The notes: generated by a model from the sequence alone, not told the origin. A stretch of DNA of 6,195 nt from an uncultured Aeromicrobium sp. (GCF_946221465.1 NZ_CAMJVP010000203.1:1-6195); one strand, 5' to 3'; counted from the first letter of the stretch, positions 1 to 5,973 are shown. Translations and numbers: made by a program.

Positions 1-705
1 GCGCTCACGTATCTGGGCGCGGGGGCCCAGGTGACGGTGGTCGAGCGATCGGCGGCGCACGCCGCCGAACTGCCGGACCATGAACGGCTGGACGTCGTGG
101 TGGCGGACGCCACCGAACCCGAGGTGGTGGATGCCGCCGTCGCGCGAGCGTCGGGATCGCACGGCCTGGACCATCTGACCTGCTGCGTCGGGGTGTTCGA
201 CCAGTACGTCTCCGTCCGGTCGCTGGATGCGGACAGACTGACCGCTGCCGCTCAGGAAGTCTGGCGGCTCAACGTGCTCAGCGCGCTGCAGGCGGTGCGA
301 GCGGCGTATCCGGCGCTGGCCCGCGCGCGAGGGTCGGTGACGTTGACCCTGTCGGAGTCGGCGTTCCACCCGGTCGGTGGAGGCGTCCTCTACGGCAGCT
401 CCAAGTGGGCGCTGCGGGGGGCGGTGGCGCACCTCGCGGTCGATCTCGCGCCGGAGGTGCGGGTCAACGGTGTCGCGCCGGGCGGCACCTCAGGCACCCG
501 CTTCGGGGGCCTCGCCGCGCTGGAGCAGCGCGAGACGGCGGCGACCGTGAAGGGCCGCGACGAACGCATCGCCGCGGGGACTCTGCTCGGCGAGGCGTCC
601 CGGCCCGAGGACCATGCGGGCGCCTACCTCTACCTGGCGGATCGCCACGCGGCCCGCATGACCACCGGCGCCGTCATCAATACCGACGGCGGGCGGCGGC
701 CGTGA
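1..705 (+). CDS. SDR-family cis-dihydrodiol dehydrogenase-like protein (5' partial)
   Basis: The reading frame is open from base 1 to the TGA at 703-705, giving 234 visible residues; the N-terminus with the glycine-rich NAD(P) loop is outside the window, probably about 20-25 residues. The short-chain dehydrogenase tetrad is visible: Asn at 271-273, Ser at 352-354, Tyr at 391-393 and Lys at 403-405. The Ser-x12-Tyr-x3-Lys spacing and the GGG before the tyrosine closely resemble BphB-type cis-2,3-dihydrodiol dehydrogenases, which oxidise dioxygenase products to catechols with NAD+. The VRVNGV-PGG and NTDGG motifs towards the C-terminus fit the same group. Two oddities: the usual Asn-Ala-Gly motif reads Cys-Val-Gly (184-192), and the protein ends soon after the NTDGG motif, without the tail I recall in BphB. 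The fold is certain; the dihydrodiol substrate is inferred from resemblance and from the nearby ferredoxin reductase. A generic SDR alcohol dehydrogenase is the alternative. Confidence 0.85.
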   Translation, partial: ALTYLGAGAQVTVVERSAAHAAELPDHERLDVVVADATEPEVVDAAVARASGSHGLDHLTCCVGVFDQYVSVRSLDADRLTAAAQEVWRLNVLSALQAVRAAYPALARARGSVTLTLSESAFHPVGGGVLYGSSKWALRGAVAHLAVDLAPEVRVNGVAPGGTSGTRFGGLAALEQRETAATVKGRDERIAAGTLLGEASRPEDHAGAYLYLADRHAARMTTGAVINTDGGRRP

Positions 706-741
706 TCGCGTCGCGGCGTCCGGGCCCCGACGGCCGCTGAC

Positions 742-1947
742 ATGCTGGACGCGGAGGGCGGAGCGCGACGCTTCGGGTACACCGCGGTCGCCCTCGTCGC
801 GATCCTCGTCCTGGCCGCCAATCTGCGGGCCGCGATCTCGGCCGTCGGACCGGTGCTGCCATCGATCGCCGAGGACCTCGCACTCTCCGACGCTGCGCAA
901 GGGGTCCTGACGGCTGCGCCGATCGCCGCGTTCGCCCTGGTGTCCCCGTTCGGCCATCGGATCGCCGGACGCCTCGGCGTCGAGGCAGCCGTGGTCCTCG
1001 CGCTCGGTCTGATCGCTTTCGGCATCGCCCTGCGATCGCTGCCGCTCCCGGGCGGCTCGGCGGCCCTCGTCCTCGTCCTGGGCACCGTGGTACTCGGAGC
1101 CGGTGTCGCGGTCGCCAATGTCCTGTTGCCGGTGTTGACCCGCCGCGACTTCCCGGCTCGCGTTCCCACGGTGACCGGGCACTACATCGCGCTGCAGAGT
1201 GCCGTCGCCGCGCTCGCCGCGGCAGTCGCCGTCCCGGTCGCGTTCGTCGCCGGCTGGCGGATCTCACTCGGCATCTGGATGGTGCCGGTCGTCATCGCGA
1301 TGGTCGTGTGGGCCGCTCACCGTCGCGCCGCCGGCTCCCGAAGCGGTACGCCTGCATCGACCGGTTCGTCGACGCAGTCGGGTTCGCCGTGGCGGTCCGC
1401 CGTCGCGTGGCAGCTGTCCGCCTACTTCGGTCTGCAGTCGTGCAGCTTCTACCTGCTCCTCGGATGGCTCCCGACCATCGAGCAGGAGCTGGGGATCTCG
1501 GCGGCCGCCGCGGGGGTCCACCTCGGCGTCTTCCTCCTCGTCAGCATCGCCGCCAACGTGGTGGTGCCGCCGTGCCTAGGGATGGGGACCGACCAGCGAC
1601 TGGTCGCCAGCGTCGTGGCCGCCATCGGGATCCTTGCGGTCCTCGGTCTGTGGGTGTGGCCGACCGCGGCACCGTGGTGGGTCGGGCTCGCCGGCTTCGG
1701 CGCCGGAGCCTCGATGGTGGTGGCCCTGTCGCTGATCCCCGTGCGATCGGCTGCCGGGGCCGATTCGGGGCCGTTGTCGTCCATGGTGCAAGGGGTGGGC
1801 TACGCAGGGGTCACCGTGGGTCTGCTGCTCGTCGGCTGGGCGAAGCAGGAGACCGCCTCCAGCACCGTGGTGGTGGCGGTCGTGCTCGCACTCGGGGTGC
1901 TGCAGTCGATCATGGGGTTGCTCGCCGGCCGCGACCGGCGAGCGTGA
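742..1947 (+). CDS. CynX/NimT-type MFS transporter
   Basis: A 401-residue, very hydrophobic protein with about twelve predicted membrane segments, the usual size for the major facilitator superfamily. CynX/NimT-like signatures are visible: NLRAAISAVGPVLP (27-40) in the first helix, a VANVLLPVLTRRDFP stretch (123-138 region), QSCSFYLLLGWLPT (232-245) opening the second half, and SMVQGVGY (347-354). A Ser/Gly/Thr-rich loop at about 197-217 separates the two six-helix halves. Family members have been linked to cyanate and nitroimidazole transport, but most have unknown substrates, so none is assigned. The gene starts 36 bases after the dehydrogenase stop, so co-transcription is likely and export or import of a pathway compound is plausible. 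ATG 742 is chosen because no upstream in-frame start exists after the 703-705 stop; no clear Shine-Dalgarno precedes it, suggesting translational coupling or weak initiation. Confidence 0.9.
   Translation: MLDAEGGARRFGYTAVALVAILVLAANLRAAISAVGPVLPSIAEDLALSDAAQGVLTAAPIAAFALVSPFGHRIAGRLGVEAAVVLALGLIAFGIALRSLPLPGGSAALVLVLGTVVLGAGVAVANVLLPVLTRRDFPARVPTVTGHYIALQSAVAALAAAVAVPVAFVAGWRISLGIWMVPVVIAMVVWAAHRRAAGSRSGTPASTGSSTQSGSPWRSAVAWQLSAYFGLQSCSFYLLLGWLPTIEQELGISAAAAGVHLGVFLLVSIAANVVVPPCLGMGTDQRLVASVVAAIGILAVLGLWVWPTAAPWWVGLAGFGAGASMVVALSLIPVRSAAGADSGPLSSMVQGVGYAGVTVGLLLVGWAKQETASSTVVVAVVLALGVLQSIMGLLAGRDRRA
1921..1942. terminator. GC-rich hairpin at the convergent MFS/LuxR junction
   Basis: A perfect inverted repeat: CTCGCCGG at 1921-1928 and CCGGCGAG at 1935-1942 around a 6-base loop. 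It lies in the last codons of the permease gene, directly before its stop at 1945-1947 and 13 bases from the 3' end of the convergent regulator gene. No T-run follows on either strand, so it is not a classical intrinsic terminator, but actinobacterial terminators often lack U-tracts. It could stop transcripts from both sides, or be a chance product of GC-rich coding sequence. Confidence 0.4.
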
Positions 1948-1954
1948 CGCCACG

Positions 1955-3007
1955 TCAATCCAGTGACTGCCGCGACGTCCAGATGAGCTGGACCAGCTCC
2001 GCCCTGTTGCTGACGTCGGTCTTCGCGAAGATGCGCTTCAGGTGCTGCTTGACGGTGTTCTCACTGATGAAGGCTCGCGAGGCGATCTCCTTGGTGGTCA
2101 GCCCCTCACTGACCAGCTGAGCGATCTCCTGTTCCCGGCGGGTGAGGACCCCCCAGTCCGGAAGCTGACGCTCGTTCTCACCGTCGGTGCCGAAGACCAT
2201 GGTCACGGCGGTGCGATCCTTCGTCGACAACCGGTAGGACTTCACGACCGCTTGCCGGCCGGTCTTGGCGTCGCGGACGGTCCGGGCCACCACGCGGCGG
2301 TTCTCGGCGCGGAAGGCGGTCATCGCCTCTTCGATGAACCCGGTGATCGAATCGCTGCCGATCGGGGCCTCGTCCGGCCCGATCTGCCACTCGTCGCGGG
2401 CGGACCGGTTGCAGAAGATGAACTGTGCGTCGAGGTCGGTCACGACCACCGCCTGCGGCAGGCGGTCGAGCGCGTGCTCGATGGCGCTCGCGCGGTAGCC
2501 GGTCAGCTCATAGCGCACGGCCCGCTCCGTCGCGAGGCCGAGCTGCTCGCTGACGAAGCGGGCCGAGGTCAGGTCGGTCTCGCTGAACGGTGGACAGTCG
2601 CCTGGCCGCGCGAAGTTGATGGTGCCGAACAGCACCCCCGAGACGATGATCGGCGCCTCCATCGAATGCTCGAAGTTCTCGCGCGCGAGGGCGTTGCGCG
2701 CGCCGCAGGCGTTCCACGTGTGAGGTGAGCAGACGCGCGACGAATCGATGGGCCGGTGTTGTTCGGTGACGAACCGGAGCACCGGGTCGTCCTGGCGGCC
2801 GTAGTCCTCATAGTCGTCGAGAAGCTCCCCGCCGACCGTGGCGCGGACGTCGATGACGCCTTGCTCGGGGTGGAGCTCGTACAGGCCGAGGCCGTCGGCG
2901 GGGACGACGTCGCCCACGTGGGCGAGGTAGGCGCGGGTGACTTCGTTGCGGGTCAGCGCCGACTGCAGGGCGCTCGTGAAGAGGTGGCGATGGTGATCGA
3001 CGGACAT
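1955..3007 (-). CDS. LuxR-type transcriptional regulator with GAF-like and PAS-like regions
   Basis: A 350-residue protein. Residues about 282-342 form a LuxR/NarL helix-turn-helix: LTRREQEIAQLVSEGLTTKEIA, then SENTVKQHLKRIFAKTDVSNRAELV. Residues about 25-165 look like a GAF sensor, with a GVLFGTINFARP strand-turn and FSETDLTSARFVSEQLGLA helix. Residues about 172-275 resemble a PAS domain (LPQAVVVTDLDAQFIFCNRSARDEW). There is no phosphoreceiver domain, so it probably senses a small molecule directly rather than taking phosphate from a kinase. Start: ATG 3007-3005 has AGGAGG six bases upstream; the ATG at 3013-3011 abuts that site with no spacing, and an in-frame start at 3073 would bury it. 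The gene converges on the permease with 7 bases between stops and diverges from the ferredoxin reductase. It is the only regulator seen here and the best candidate to control the cluster; ligand unknown. The GAF and PAS calls rest on pattern, not a profile search. Confidence 0.88.
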   Translation of the reverse strand: MSVDHHRHLFTSALQSALTRNEVTRAYLAHVGDVVPADGLGLYELHPEQGVIDVRATVGGELLDDYEDYGRQDDPVLRFVTEQHRPIDSSRVCSPHTWNACGARNALARENFEHSMEAPIIVSGVLFGTINFARPGDCPPFSETDLTSARFVSEQLGLATERAVRYELTGYRASAIEHALDRLPQAVVVTDLDAQFIFCNRSARDEWQIGPDEAPIGSDSITGFIEEAMTAFRAENRRVVARTVRDAKTGRQAVVKSYRLSTKDRTAVTMVFGTDGENERQLPDWGVLTRREQEIAQLVSEGLTTKEIASRAFISENTVKQHLKRIFAKTDVSNRAELVQLIWTSRQSLD

Positions 3008-3013
3008 GGACAT

Positions 3014-3019
3014 CCTCCT
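3014..3019 (-). promoter_or_regulatory. Ribosome binding site of the LuxR-type gene
   Basis: AGGAGG on the minus strand. It directly touches one ATG (3013-3011) and sits 6 bases from a second in-frame ATG (3007-3005). The second has the workable spacing and decides the start. The tandem ATGs encode only two extra residues if the first is used. Confidence 0.8.
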
Positions 3020-3097
3020 GGAGTTCGGACGTCGGGGCGTCCGAGCAGCATGCGGAGACGTGATCAACCTCACGCGGGAGCCTGAGGGTTGCCGGCA

Positions 3098-3126
3098 ATC
3101 CTAAGTGAGATGAGCGACCGAACACA
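3098..3126 (-). promoter_or_regulatory. Candidate promoter of the LuxR-type gene
   Basis: On the minus strand TAGGAT (3103-3098) fits the TANNNT -10 consensus. TGTGTT (3126-3121) lies 17 bases upstream as a poor -35 element. This would give a leader of roughly 85 bases. The palindromic element at 3138-3155 lies just upstream of this -35 position, a location suited to auto-regulation. Inferred from consensus only. Confidence 0.4.
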
Positions 3127-3172
3127 GCCCCTTCGGTGTCACCCGAGGGGGTGACATTGCGTACCGGGGCTG
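3125..3172. repeat. Outer arms of a nested inverted repeat
   Basis: CAGCCCC at 3125-3131 and GGGGCTG at 3166-3172 are perfect reverse complements and flank the inner palindrome at 3138-3155. The two arm pairs are nested within 48 bases of the divergent regulator/reductase intergenic region. The centres are not identical, so this may be two overlapping sites or chance in GC-rich DNA. Confidence 0.45.
3138..3155. promoter_or_regulatory. Palindromic candidate operator, copy 1
   Basis: A perfect 7-4-7 inverted repeat: GTCACCC, spacer GAGG, GGGTGAC. It lies between the divergent LuxR-type and ferredoxin reductase genes. Its core ACCC-N4-GGGTKAC recurs at 4852-4869, in the other divergent intergenic region. 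Both copies are also preceded by GGTGT, with a one-base offset. The size and symmetry suit a dimeric helix-turn-helix protein; the neighbouring LuxR-type regulator is the obvious candidate. The binding protein is inference. Confidence 0.6.
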
Positions 3173-3176
3173 GGCG

Positions 3177-3182
3177 TAGGAC
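3177..3182 (+). promoter_or_regulatory. Candidate -10 hexamer for the ferredoxin reductase gene
   Basis: TAGGAC begins 21 bases after the end of the palindrome at 3138-3155; the second palindrome copy has a TAG-starting hexamer at almost the same distance (22 bases). The hexamer lacks the final T of the consensus and no TTGACA-like -35 is present, which would fit an activator-dependent promoter. Weak evidence alone; the parallel spacing is what supports it. Confidence 0.35.
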
Positions 3183-3226
3183 GCTCGATGGCGCAGTGTC
3201 GCAGTGGGGGAAACGCTGCCGAAACC

Positions 3227-3232
3227 AGGAGG
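3227..3232 (+). promoter_or_regulatory. Ribosome binding site of the ferredoxin reductase gene
   Basis: AGGAGG lies 7 bases before ATG 3240-3242. It excludes the in-frame GTG at 3204, which lies upstream of this site and would place it inside the coding region. Confidence 0.85.
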
Positions 3233-3239
3233 ACACACC

Positions 3240-4391
3240 ATGGAGCGGATCGTCGTGGTGGGCGGCTCGCTCGCCGCGGTCCATGCCATCGAAGCGTTGC
3301 GCGACGAGGCCTTCGACGGCGAGGTCGTTCTGGTCGGGGCGGAGCGACATCTTCCCTACGATCGCCCTCCGCTGTCCAAGGAGGCGTTGCGCGGCGAGCC
3401 CATGCCCTCGCCGTTACGCGACCCCGAGTGGTACGCCGAAGCGGGCGTGCGGCTGGAGTTGGGCACACCCGCTCGCGCCCTCGACACGGAGGCGCGGGTG
3501 GTGATCCTCGAGGACGACCGGGCGCTCTCCTACGACGGTCTGATCATCGCGACGGGGGCCGCGCCCCGGCGCCTGAGCGCCGGCAACGAGCACGTGCACT
3601 TCTTGCGCACGCTCGACGACGCCGCGGTCCTGCGGGAGCGGCTCAGGAGCGCCGAGCACGTCGCCGTCATCGGGGGAGGCTTCATCGGCTTGGAGGTCGC
3701 GGCGACCGTGACGGAACTGGGGCTGCGGTCGACCGTCATCGAGGTCGCTCCCGTGCCCATGGCCCGTGACCTCGGCGACGACGTCGGCTCCTGGTTCGCC
3801 GAGTTCCACCGCGACCACGGAGTCGAACTCGTCACGGGCCGGCTCGCCGTCGACGTCGAACCGGTGGCCGGCCGCTACCGCGTCTGGCTCGGTGACGGAT
3901 CGGCGGTCGTGGCCGATGTGGTGGTGGCTGCCGTGGGCGCCCGCCCCGAGGTGGACTGGTTGCGCAGCAGCGGCCTGGGCATCGCCGACGGCGTGCTCTG
4001 TGACCGGTCGCTGCGAGCGAGCGCACCCGACGTCGTCGCCGCCGGCGACGTGACGCGCTGGTACCACCCGCTCTTCGACGAGTCGATCCGTGTCGAGCAC
4101 TGGAAGAACGCCGTCGATCAGGGGCGCCACGCCGCTGGCGTGCTTCTCGGCTCCGACGAGCCGTTCTCACCGGTCCCGTACTTCTGGTCCGATCAGTTCG
4201 GCGCGAGCCTCCGCTTCGTCGGCCGGGCTCATGCGGCCGACGACGTGCAGATCCTCGACCGTGATGACGACCGACTGGTCGTCGGCTACGCGCGACAGGG
4301 AGCCCAGATCGGGGCGCTGTGCGTCAATGCCGCCCGGGAGCTCGCTCACCACCGATCGGCGATCCTCTCCCGAGCGCCGCTCAGCGCCTGA
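3240..4391 (+). CDS. FAD-dependent ferredoxin reductase (Rieske oxygenase/P450 electron-transfer type)
   Basis: A 383-residue NAD(P)H:ferredoxin oxidoreductase, near the family's usual 390-410 length. In order: N-terminal FAD-binding VVGGSLAAVHAIEAL (6-20), PYDRPPLSK (39-47), IIATGAAPR (102-110), the NAD(P)-binding VIGGGFIGLEVAA (143-155), the second FAD contact VVAAGD (265-270), the EHWKNAVDQGRHAA helix (286-299), and the C-terminal PYFWSDQFG (313-321) that opens the reductase C-domain. These are hallmarks of BphA4- and ThcD-like proteins, which pass electrons from NAD(P)H to a [2Fe-2S] ferredoxin serving an oxygenase. No ferredoxin or oxygenase gene is in the window, so partners must lie elsewhere. 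ATG 3240 is set by AGGAGG seven bases upstream. The gene is divergent from the regulator, with the candidate operator between them, and its last 11 bases overlap the convergent CMD-like gene. Confidence 0.93.
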   Translation: MERIVVVGGSLAAVHAIEALRDEAFDGEVVLVGAERHLPYDRPPLSKEALRGEPMPSPLRDPEWYAEAGVRLELGTPARALDTEARVVILEDDRALSYDGLIIATGAAPRRLSAGNEHVHFLRTLDDAAVLRERLRSAEHVAVIGGGFIGLEVAATVTELGLRSTVIEVAPVPMARDLGDDVGSWFAEFHRDHGVELVTGRLAVDVEPVAGRYRVWLGDGSAVVADVVVAAVGARPEVDWLRSSGLGIADGVLCDRSLRASAPDVVAAGDVTRWYHPLFDESIRVEHWKNAVDQGRHAAGVLLGSDEPFSPVPYFWSDQFGASLRFVGRAHAADDVQILDRDDDRLVVGYARQGAQIGALCVNAARELAHHRSAILSRAPLSA

Positions 4392-4776
4392 CGGCCTCCG
4401 AGGGCTCGATGCGCGGGGCGCCGGTGACCTCGGCCCATACCGCGAACCCGTGCTGGAAGGCCACGACCCCTGCTTCGGGCAGCGCGATCTCGATCGCCTC
4501 GAGCACTTCCTGCGCGGTGGCGCCATGCTCGAGGGCGACCCGGATGTGGCTCGCGATGTGGTCCGGGGCCGCCCGCATGACGGTCAGGCTGAGGACGAAC
4601 AACAGCTCTTTCGTCTTGCGGTCCAAGGACCGCGGCTCGAGGTAGGCGGCGGTGACGAGACCGTCGGCCGCCCGCAGCACGTCGACGTCGGCCGCGGCCA
4701 TCCTTTGGTGGTACTCCAGCACGTAACCGCGCCTGCGCGCGATGTCGTCCACGTAGTCCTGCGCGTCCTGGGACAT
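4381..4776 (-). CDS. Carboxymuconolactone decarboxylase (CMD) family protein
   Basis: A 131-residue, mostly helical protein of normal CMD-family length. The family core is seen in LDRKTKELLFVLSLTVMRAAPDHIASHIRVALEHGATAQEVLEAIEIALPEAG, roughly residues 51-103 (the conserved His-x6-Gly-Ala-Thr-x2-Glu region). The whole protein has no cysteine, so the CxxC redox pair of AhpD-type peroxidases is absent; where AhpD has cysteines this one reads APDHIASH. True PcaC enzymes decarboxylate 4-carboxymuconolactone in the protocatechuate branch of the beta-ketoadipate pathway, but most CMD-like proteins are unassigned, so PcaC activity is not claimed. Start: ATG 4776 has TGAGGAG seven bases upstream; the upstream GTG at 4791 precedes that site. 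It converges on the ferredoxin reductase with an 11-base overlap and is divergent from the TRAP genes, sharing with them the candidate operator region. Confidence 0.82.
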   Translation of the reverse strand: MSQDAQDYVDDIARRRGYVLEYHQRMAAADVDVLRAADGLVTAAYLEPRSLDRKTKELLFVLSLTVMRAAPDHIASHIRVALEHGATAQEVLEAIEIALPEAGVVAFQHGFAVWAEVTGAPRIEPSEAVRR

Positions 4777-4783
4777 GGGTCGT

Positions 4784-4790
4784 CTCCTCA
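4784..4790 (-). promoter_or_regulatory. Ribosome binding site of the CMD-family gene
   Basis: TGAGGAG on the minus strand, 7 bases before ATG 4776-4774. It decides this start over the in-frame GTG at 4791-4789, which overlaps the site itself. Confidence 0.75.
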
Positions 4791-4833
4791 CTCGGTTGGT
4801 GGTTCCGACTGTGCCGCAGGCCCCGGGACGACA

Positions 4834-4846
4834 GCGCTTTCAGCGC
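4834..4846. repeat. Short inverted repeat between the CMD and TRAP genes
   Basis: GCGCT (4834-4838), a 3-base TTC loop, and AGCGC (4842-4846) form a perfect 5-bp hairpin. It sits 5 bases from the candidate operator at 4852-4869. It could be a second protein site or a hairpin in the leader of the minus-strand CMD gene. Short enough to be chance. Confidence 0.3.
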
Positions 4847-4851
4847 CCAGG

Positions 4852-4869
4852 TGTACCCCTTTGGGTTAC
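4852..4869. promoter_or_regulatory. Palindromic candidate operator, copy 2
   Basis: TGTACCC, spacer CTTT, GGGTTAC. The right half differs from copy 1 (GGGTGAC) at one base of seven, and the left half shares the ACCC core. This copy is imperfect: allowing a one-base shift, GTACCCC pairs with GGGTTAC at six of seven positions. It lies between the divergent CMD-like and TRAP genes, so one protein bound here could act on both. The link to copy 1 is seen in the sequence; the regulator's identity is inference. Confidence 0.5.
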
Positions 4870-4891
4870 GCCGGGAGCCTCATCGGACGGC

Positions 4892-4897
4892 TAGCGT
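4892..4897 (+). promoter_or_regulatory. Candidate -10 hexamer for the TRAP genes
   Basis: TAGCGT fits TANNNT and begins 22 bases after the end of the palindrome at 4852-4869, closely matching the arrangement in front of the ferredoxin reductase. No good -35 lies 16-18 bases upstream, in keeping with an activator-dependent promoter. The leader would be about 30 bases. Confidence 0.4.
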
Positions 4898-4920
4898 GCT
4901 GAGACAGTTCAGGTCTTGCC

Positions 4921-4927
4921 GAGGAGG
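4921..4927 (+). promoter_or_regulatory. Ribosome binding site of the TRAP binding-protein gene
   Basis: GAGGAGG, 5 bases before ATG 4933. It fixes a start that yields a complete lipoprotein signal peptide. Confidence 0.85.
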
Positions 4928-4932
4928 CAACC

Positions 4933-5973
4933 ATGTCAGTTCTGTCCCGCATCATCCCCGCCACTGTCGCCGCAGCGCTGCTCGCCGGCTGCACCGCGGG
5001 AGGGTCCACCGGCGGCGACGGTGACGGCCCCATCACCTTGCGGTACGCGTTCTTCGCGCCCGCCGAGTCCTTCCCGAGCCTGCAGATGGAACGGTGGAAG
5101 GAAGAGATGGAGGAGCGTACCGACGGCGCCGTGGAGATCGAGCTGTTCACCGGTGGCACGTTGCTGGGCTCCGGCGACATCTACGACGGAGTGTCGGCCG
5201 GCACGGTCGACATCGGGCTCGACAGTCCCGCCTACGACTCGTCACGGTTCCCGGTGTCGTCGGCGATCCAGGTGCCGATCGGCATCACCGACGCGACGAC
5301 GGCCAGCGCCGTGTTCCTGGAGCTGTTGACCGAGCTGGACCCGGCCGAGTTCGACGGTTACGAGATCATCACGGCCTTCACGACCGAGCCGTCGTACATC
5401 CAGTCGAGCCGCCCGGTCACCACGATGGCGGACATGAGCGGCCTCGAACTCCGTAGCTCGAGCGCCACCATCCCGGTCCTCGAGCGGTTGGGCGCATCGC
5501 CGATCGGCATGCCGATGCCGGACGTGGCCGAGGCGCTCCAGACCGGCATCGTCAGCGGCTACGTGTCCTCGCGGGAGGTGCTGCAGGACTTCGGTCTCGC
5601 CGAGCACGTCTCGCACATCACCGACTACCCGTTCGGCCCCTCGAACAGCTTCGTCGCGGTGATGGACCAGGAGCGTTACGACTCGCTGCCCGACGACGTC
5701 AAGGACGCCATCCAGGACCTCAAGACCGAGATGATGGAGTGGGCGGCGGACTACCACGACGGCGAGAACATCGTCTCCGCCCTCGAGTTCGCCGAGTCGC
5801 AGGGCGTCGAGACCGTCGAGGTCGATGCCTCCGAACGGCCCCAGTGGGACAAGGTCCTCGACGAGGTCGCGGCCGACTGGGTGAGCCGCAACGACTCGGC
5901 GGACCTCGACGCCCAGGCCGTTCTCGACCGGATGCGCGAACTGGCCGACGAGCATCAGAAGGACGAGCAGTGA
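4933..5973 (+). CDS. TRAP transporter solute-binding lipoprotein (DctP family)
   Basis: A 346-residue extracytoplasmic binding protein. Residues 1-20 form a lipoprotein signal peptide ending in the lipobox LLAGC, with lipidation expected at Cys20; this anchors it outside the membrane as expected in a Gram-positive. The mature part starts with a flexible Gly/Ser/Thr linker and then ITLRYAFFAPAESF, typical of the first DctP strand. Further DctP-like features are FTGGTLLGSGDIYDGVSAGTVDIG (72-95), the MSGLELR stretch with Arg174 (168-174) at the place of the ligand-carboxylate-binding arginine of the family, and EALQTGIVSGY (200-210) after it. The arginine suggests an organic acid ligand. Some TRAP systems carry aromatic acids (for example FcbT for 4-chlorobenzoate), which fits the neighbourhood, but the ligand is unknown. 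Transcribed divergently from the CMD-like gene; its stop overlaps the next TRAP gene by 4 bases. Confidence 0.93.
   Translation: MSVLSRIIPATVAAALLAGCTAGGSTGGDGDGPITLRYAFFAPAESFPSLQMERWKEEMEERTDGAVEIELFTGGTLLGSGDIYDGVSAGTVDIGLDSPAYDSSRFPVSSAIQVPIGITDATTASAVFLELLTELDPAEFDGYEIITAFTTEPSYIQSSRPVTTMADMSGLELRSSSATIPVLERLGASPIGMPMPDVAEALQTGIVSGYVSSREVLQDFGLAEHVSHITDYPFGPSNSFVAVMDQERYDSLPDDVKDAIQDLKTEMMEWAADYHDGENIVSALEFAESQGVETVEVDASERPQWDKVLDEVAADWVSRNDSADLDAQAVLDRMRELADEHQKDEQ

Noticed and set aside
490..1267. Several overlapping minus-strand open frames opposite the dehydrogenase and permease genes
   Set aside because: Low-complexity Arg/Gly/Asp/Pro-rich translations with no family motif; they mirror two well-supported plus-strand genes, as expected in GC-rich DNA.
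2042..2728. A 228-codon plus-strand open frame opposite the LuxR-type gene
   Set aside because: Its translation has no recognisable domain, while the minus strand encodes clear HTH and sensor sequence.
3008..3073. Longer N-terminus for the LuxR-type protein starting at 3073
   Set aside because: The extra 22 residues are Arg/Pro-rich and would place a perfect AGGAGG inside the gene just ahead of a properly spaced ATG.
3089..3098. 10-bp palindrome TTGCCGGCAA in the regulator leader
   Set aside because: Not repeated elsewhere in the window and does not extend; short GC-rich palindromes of this size occur by chance.
3204..3239. GTG start at 3204 for the ferredoxin reductase
   Set aside because: The extension precedes the AGGAGG at 3227-3232, and homologous reductases begin within a few residues of the FAD-binding strand, as with ATG 3240.
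3414..4130. A 238-codon minus-strand open frame opposite the ferredoxin reductase gene
   Set aside because: His/Asp/Gly-rich shadow without motifs; the plus strand carries all reductase motifs.
5242..5955. A 237-codon minus-strand open frame opposite the TRAP binding-protein gene
   Set aside because: Its reading is the antisense of a complete DctP protein with lipobox and has no family resemblance.
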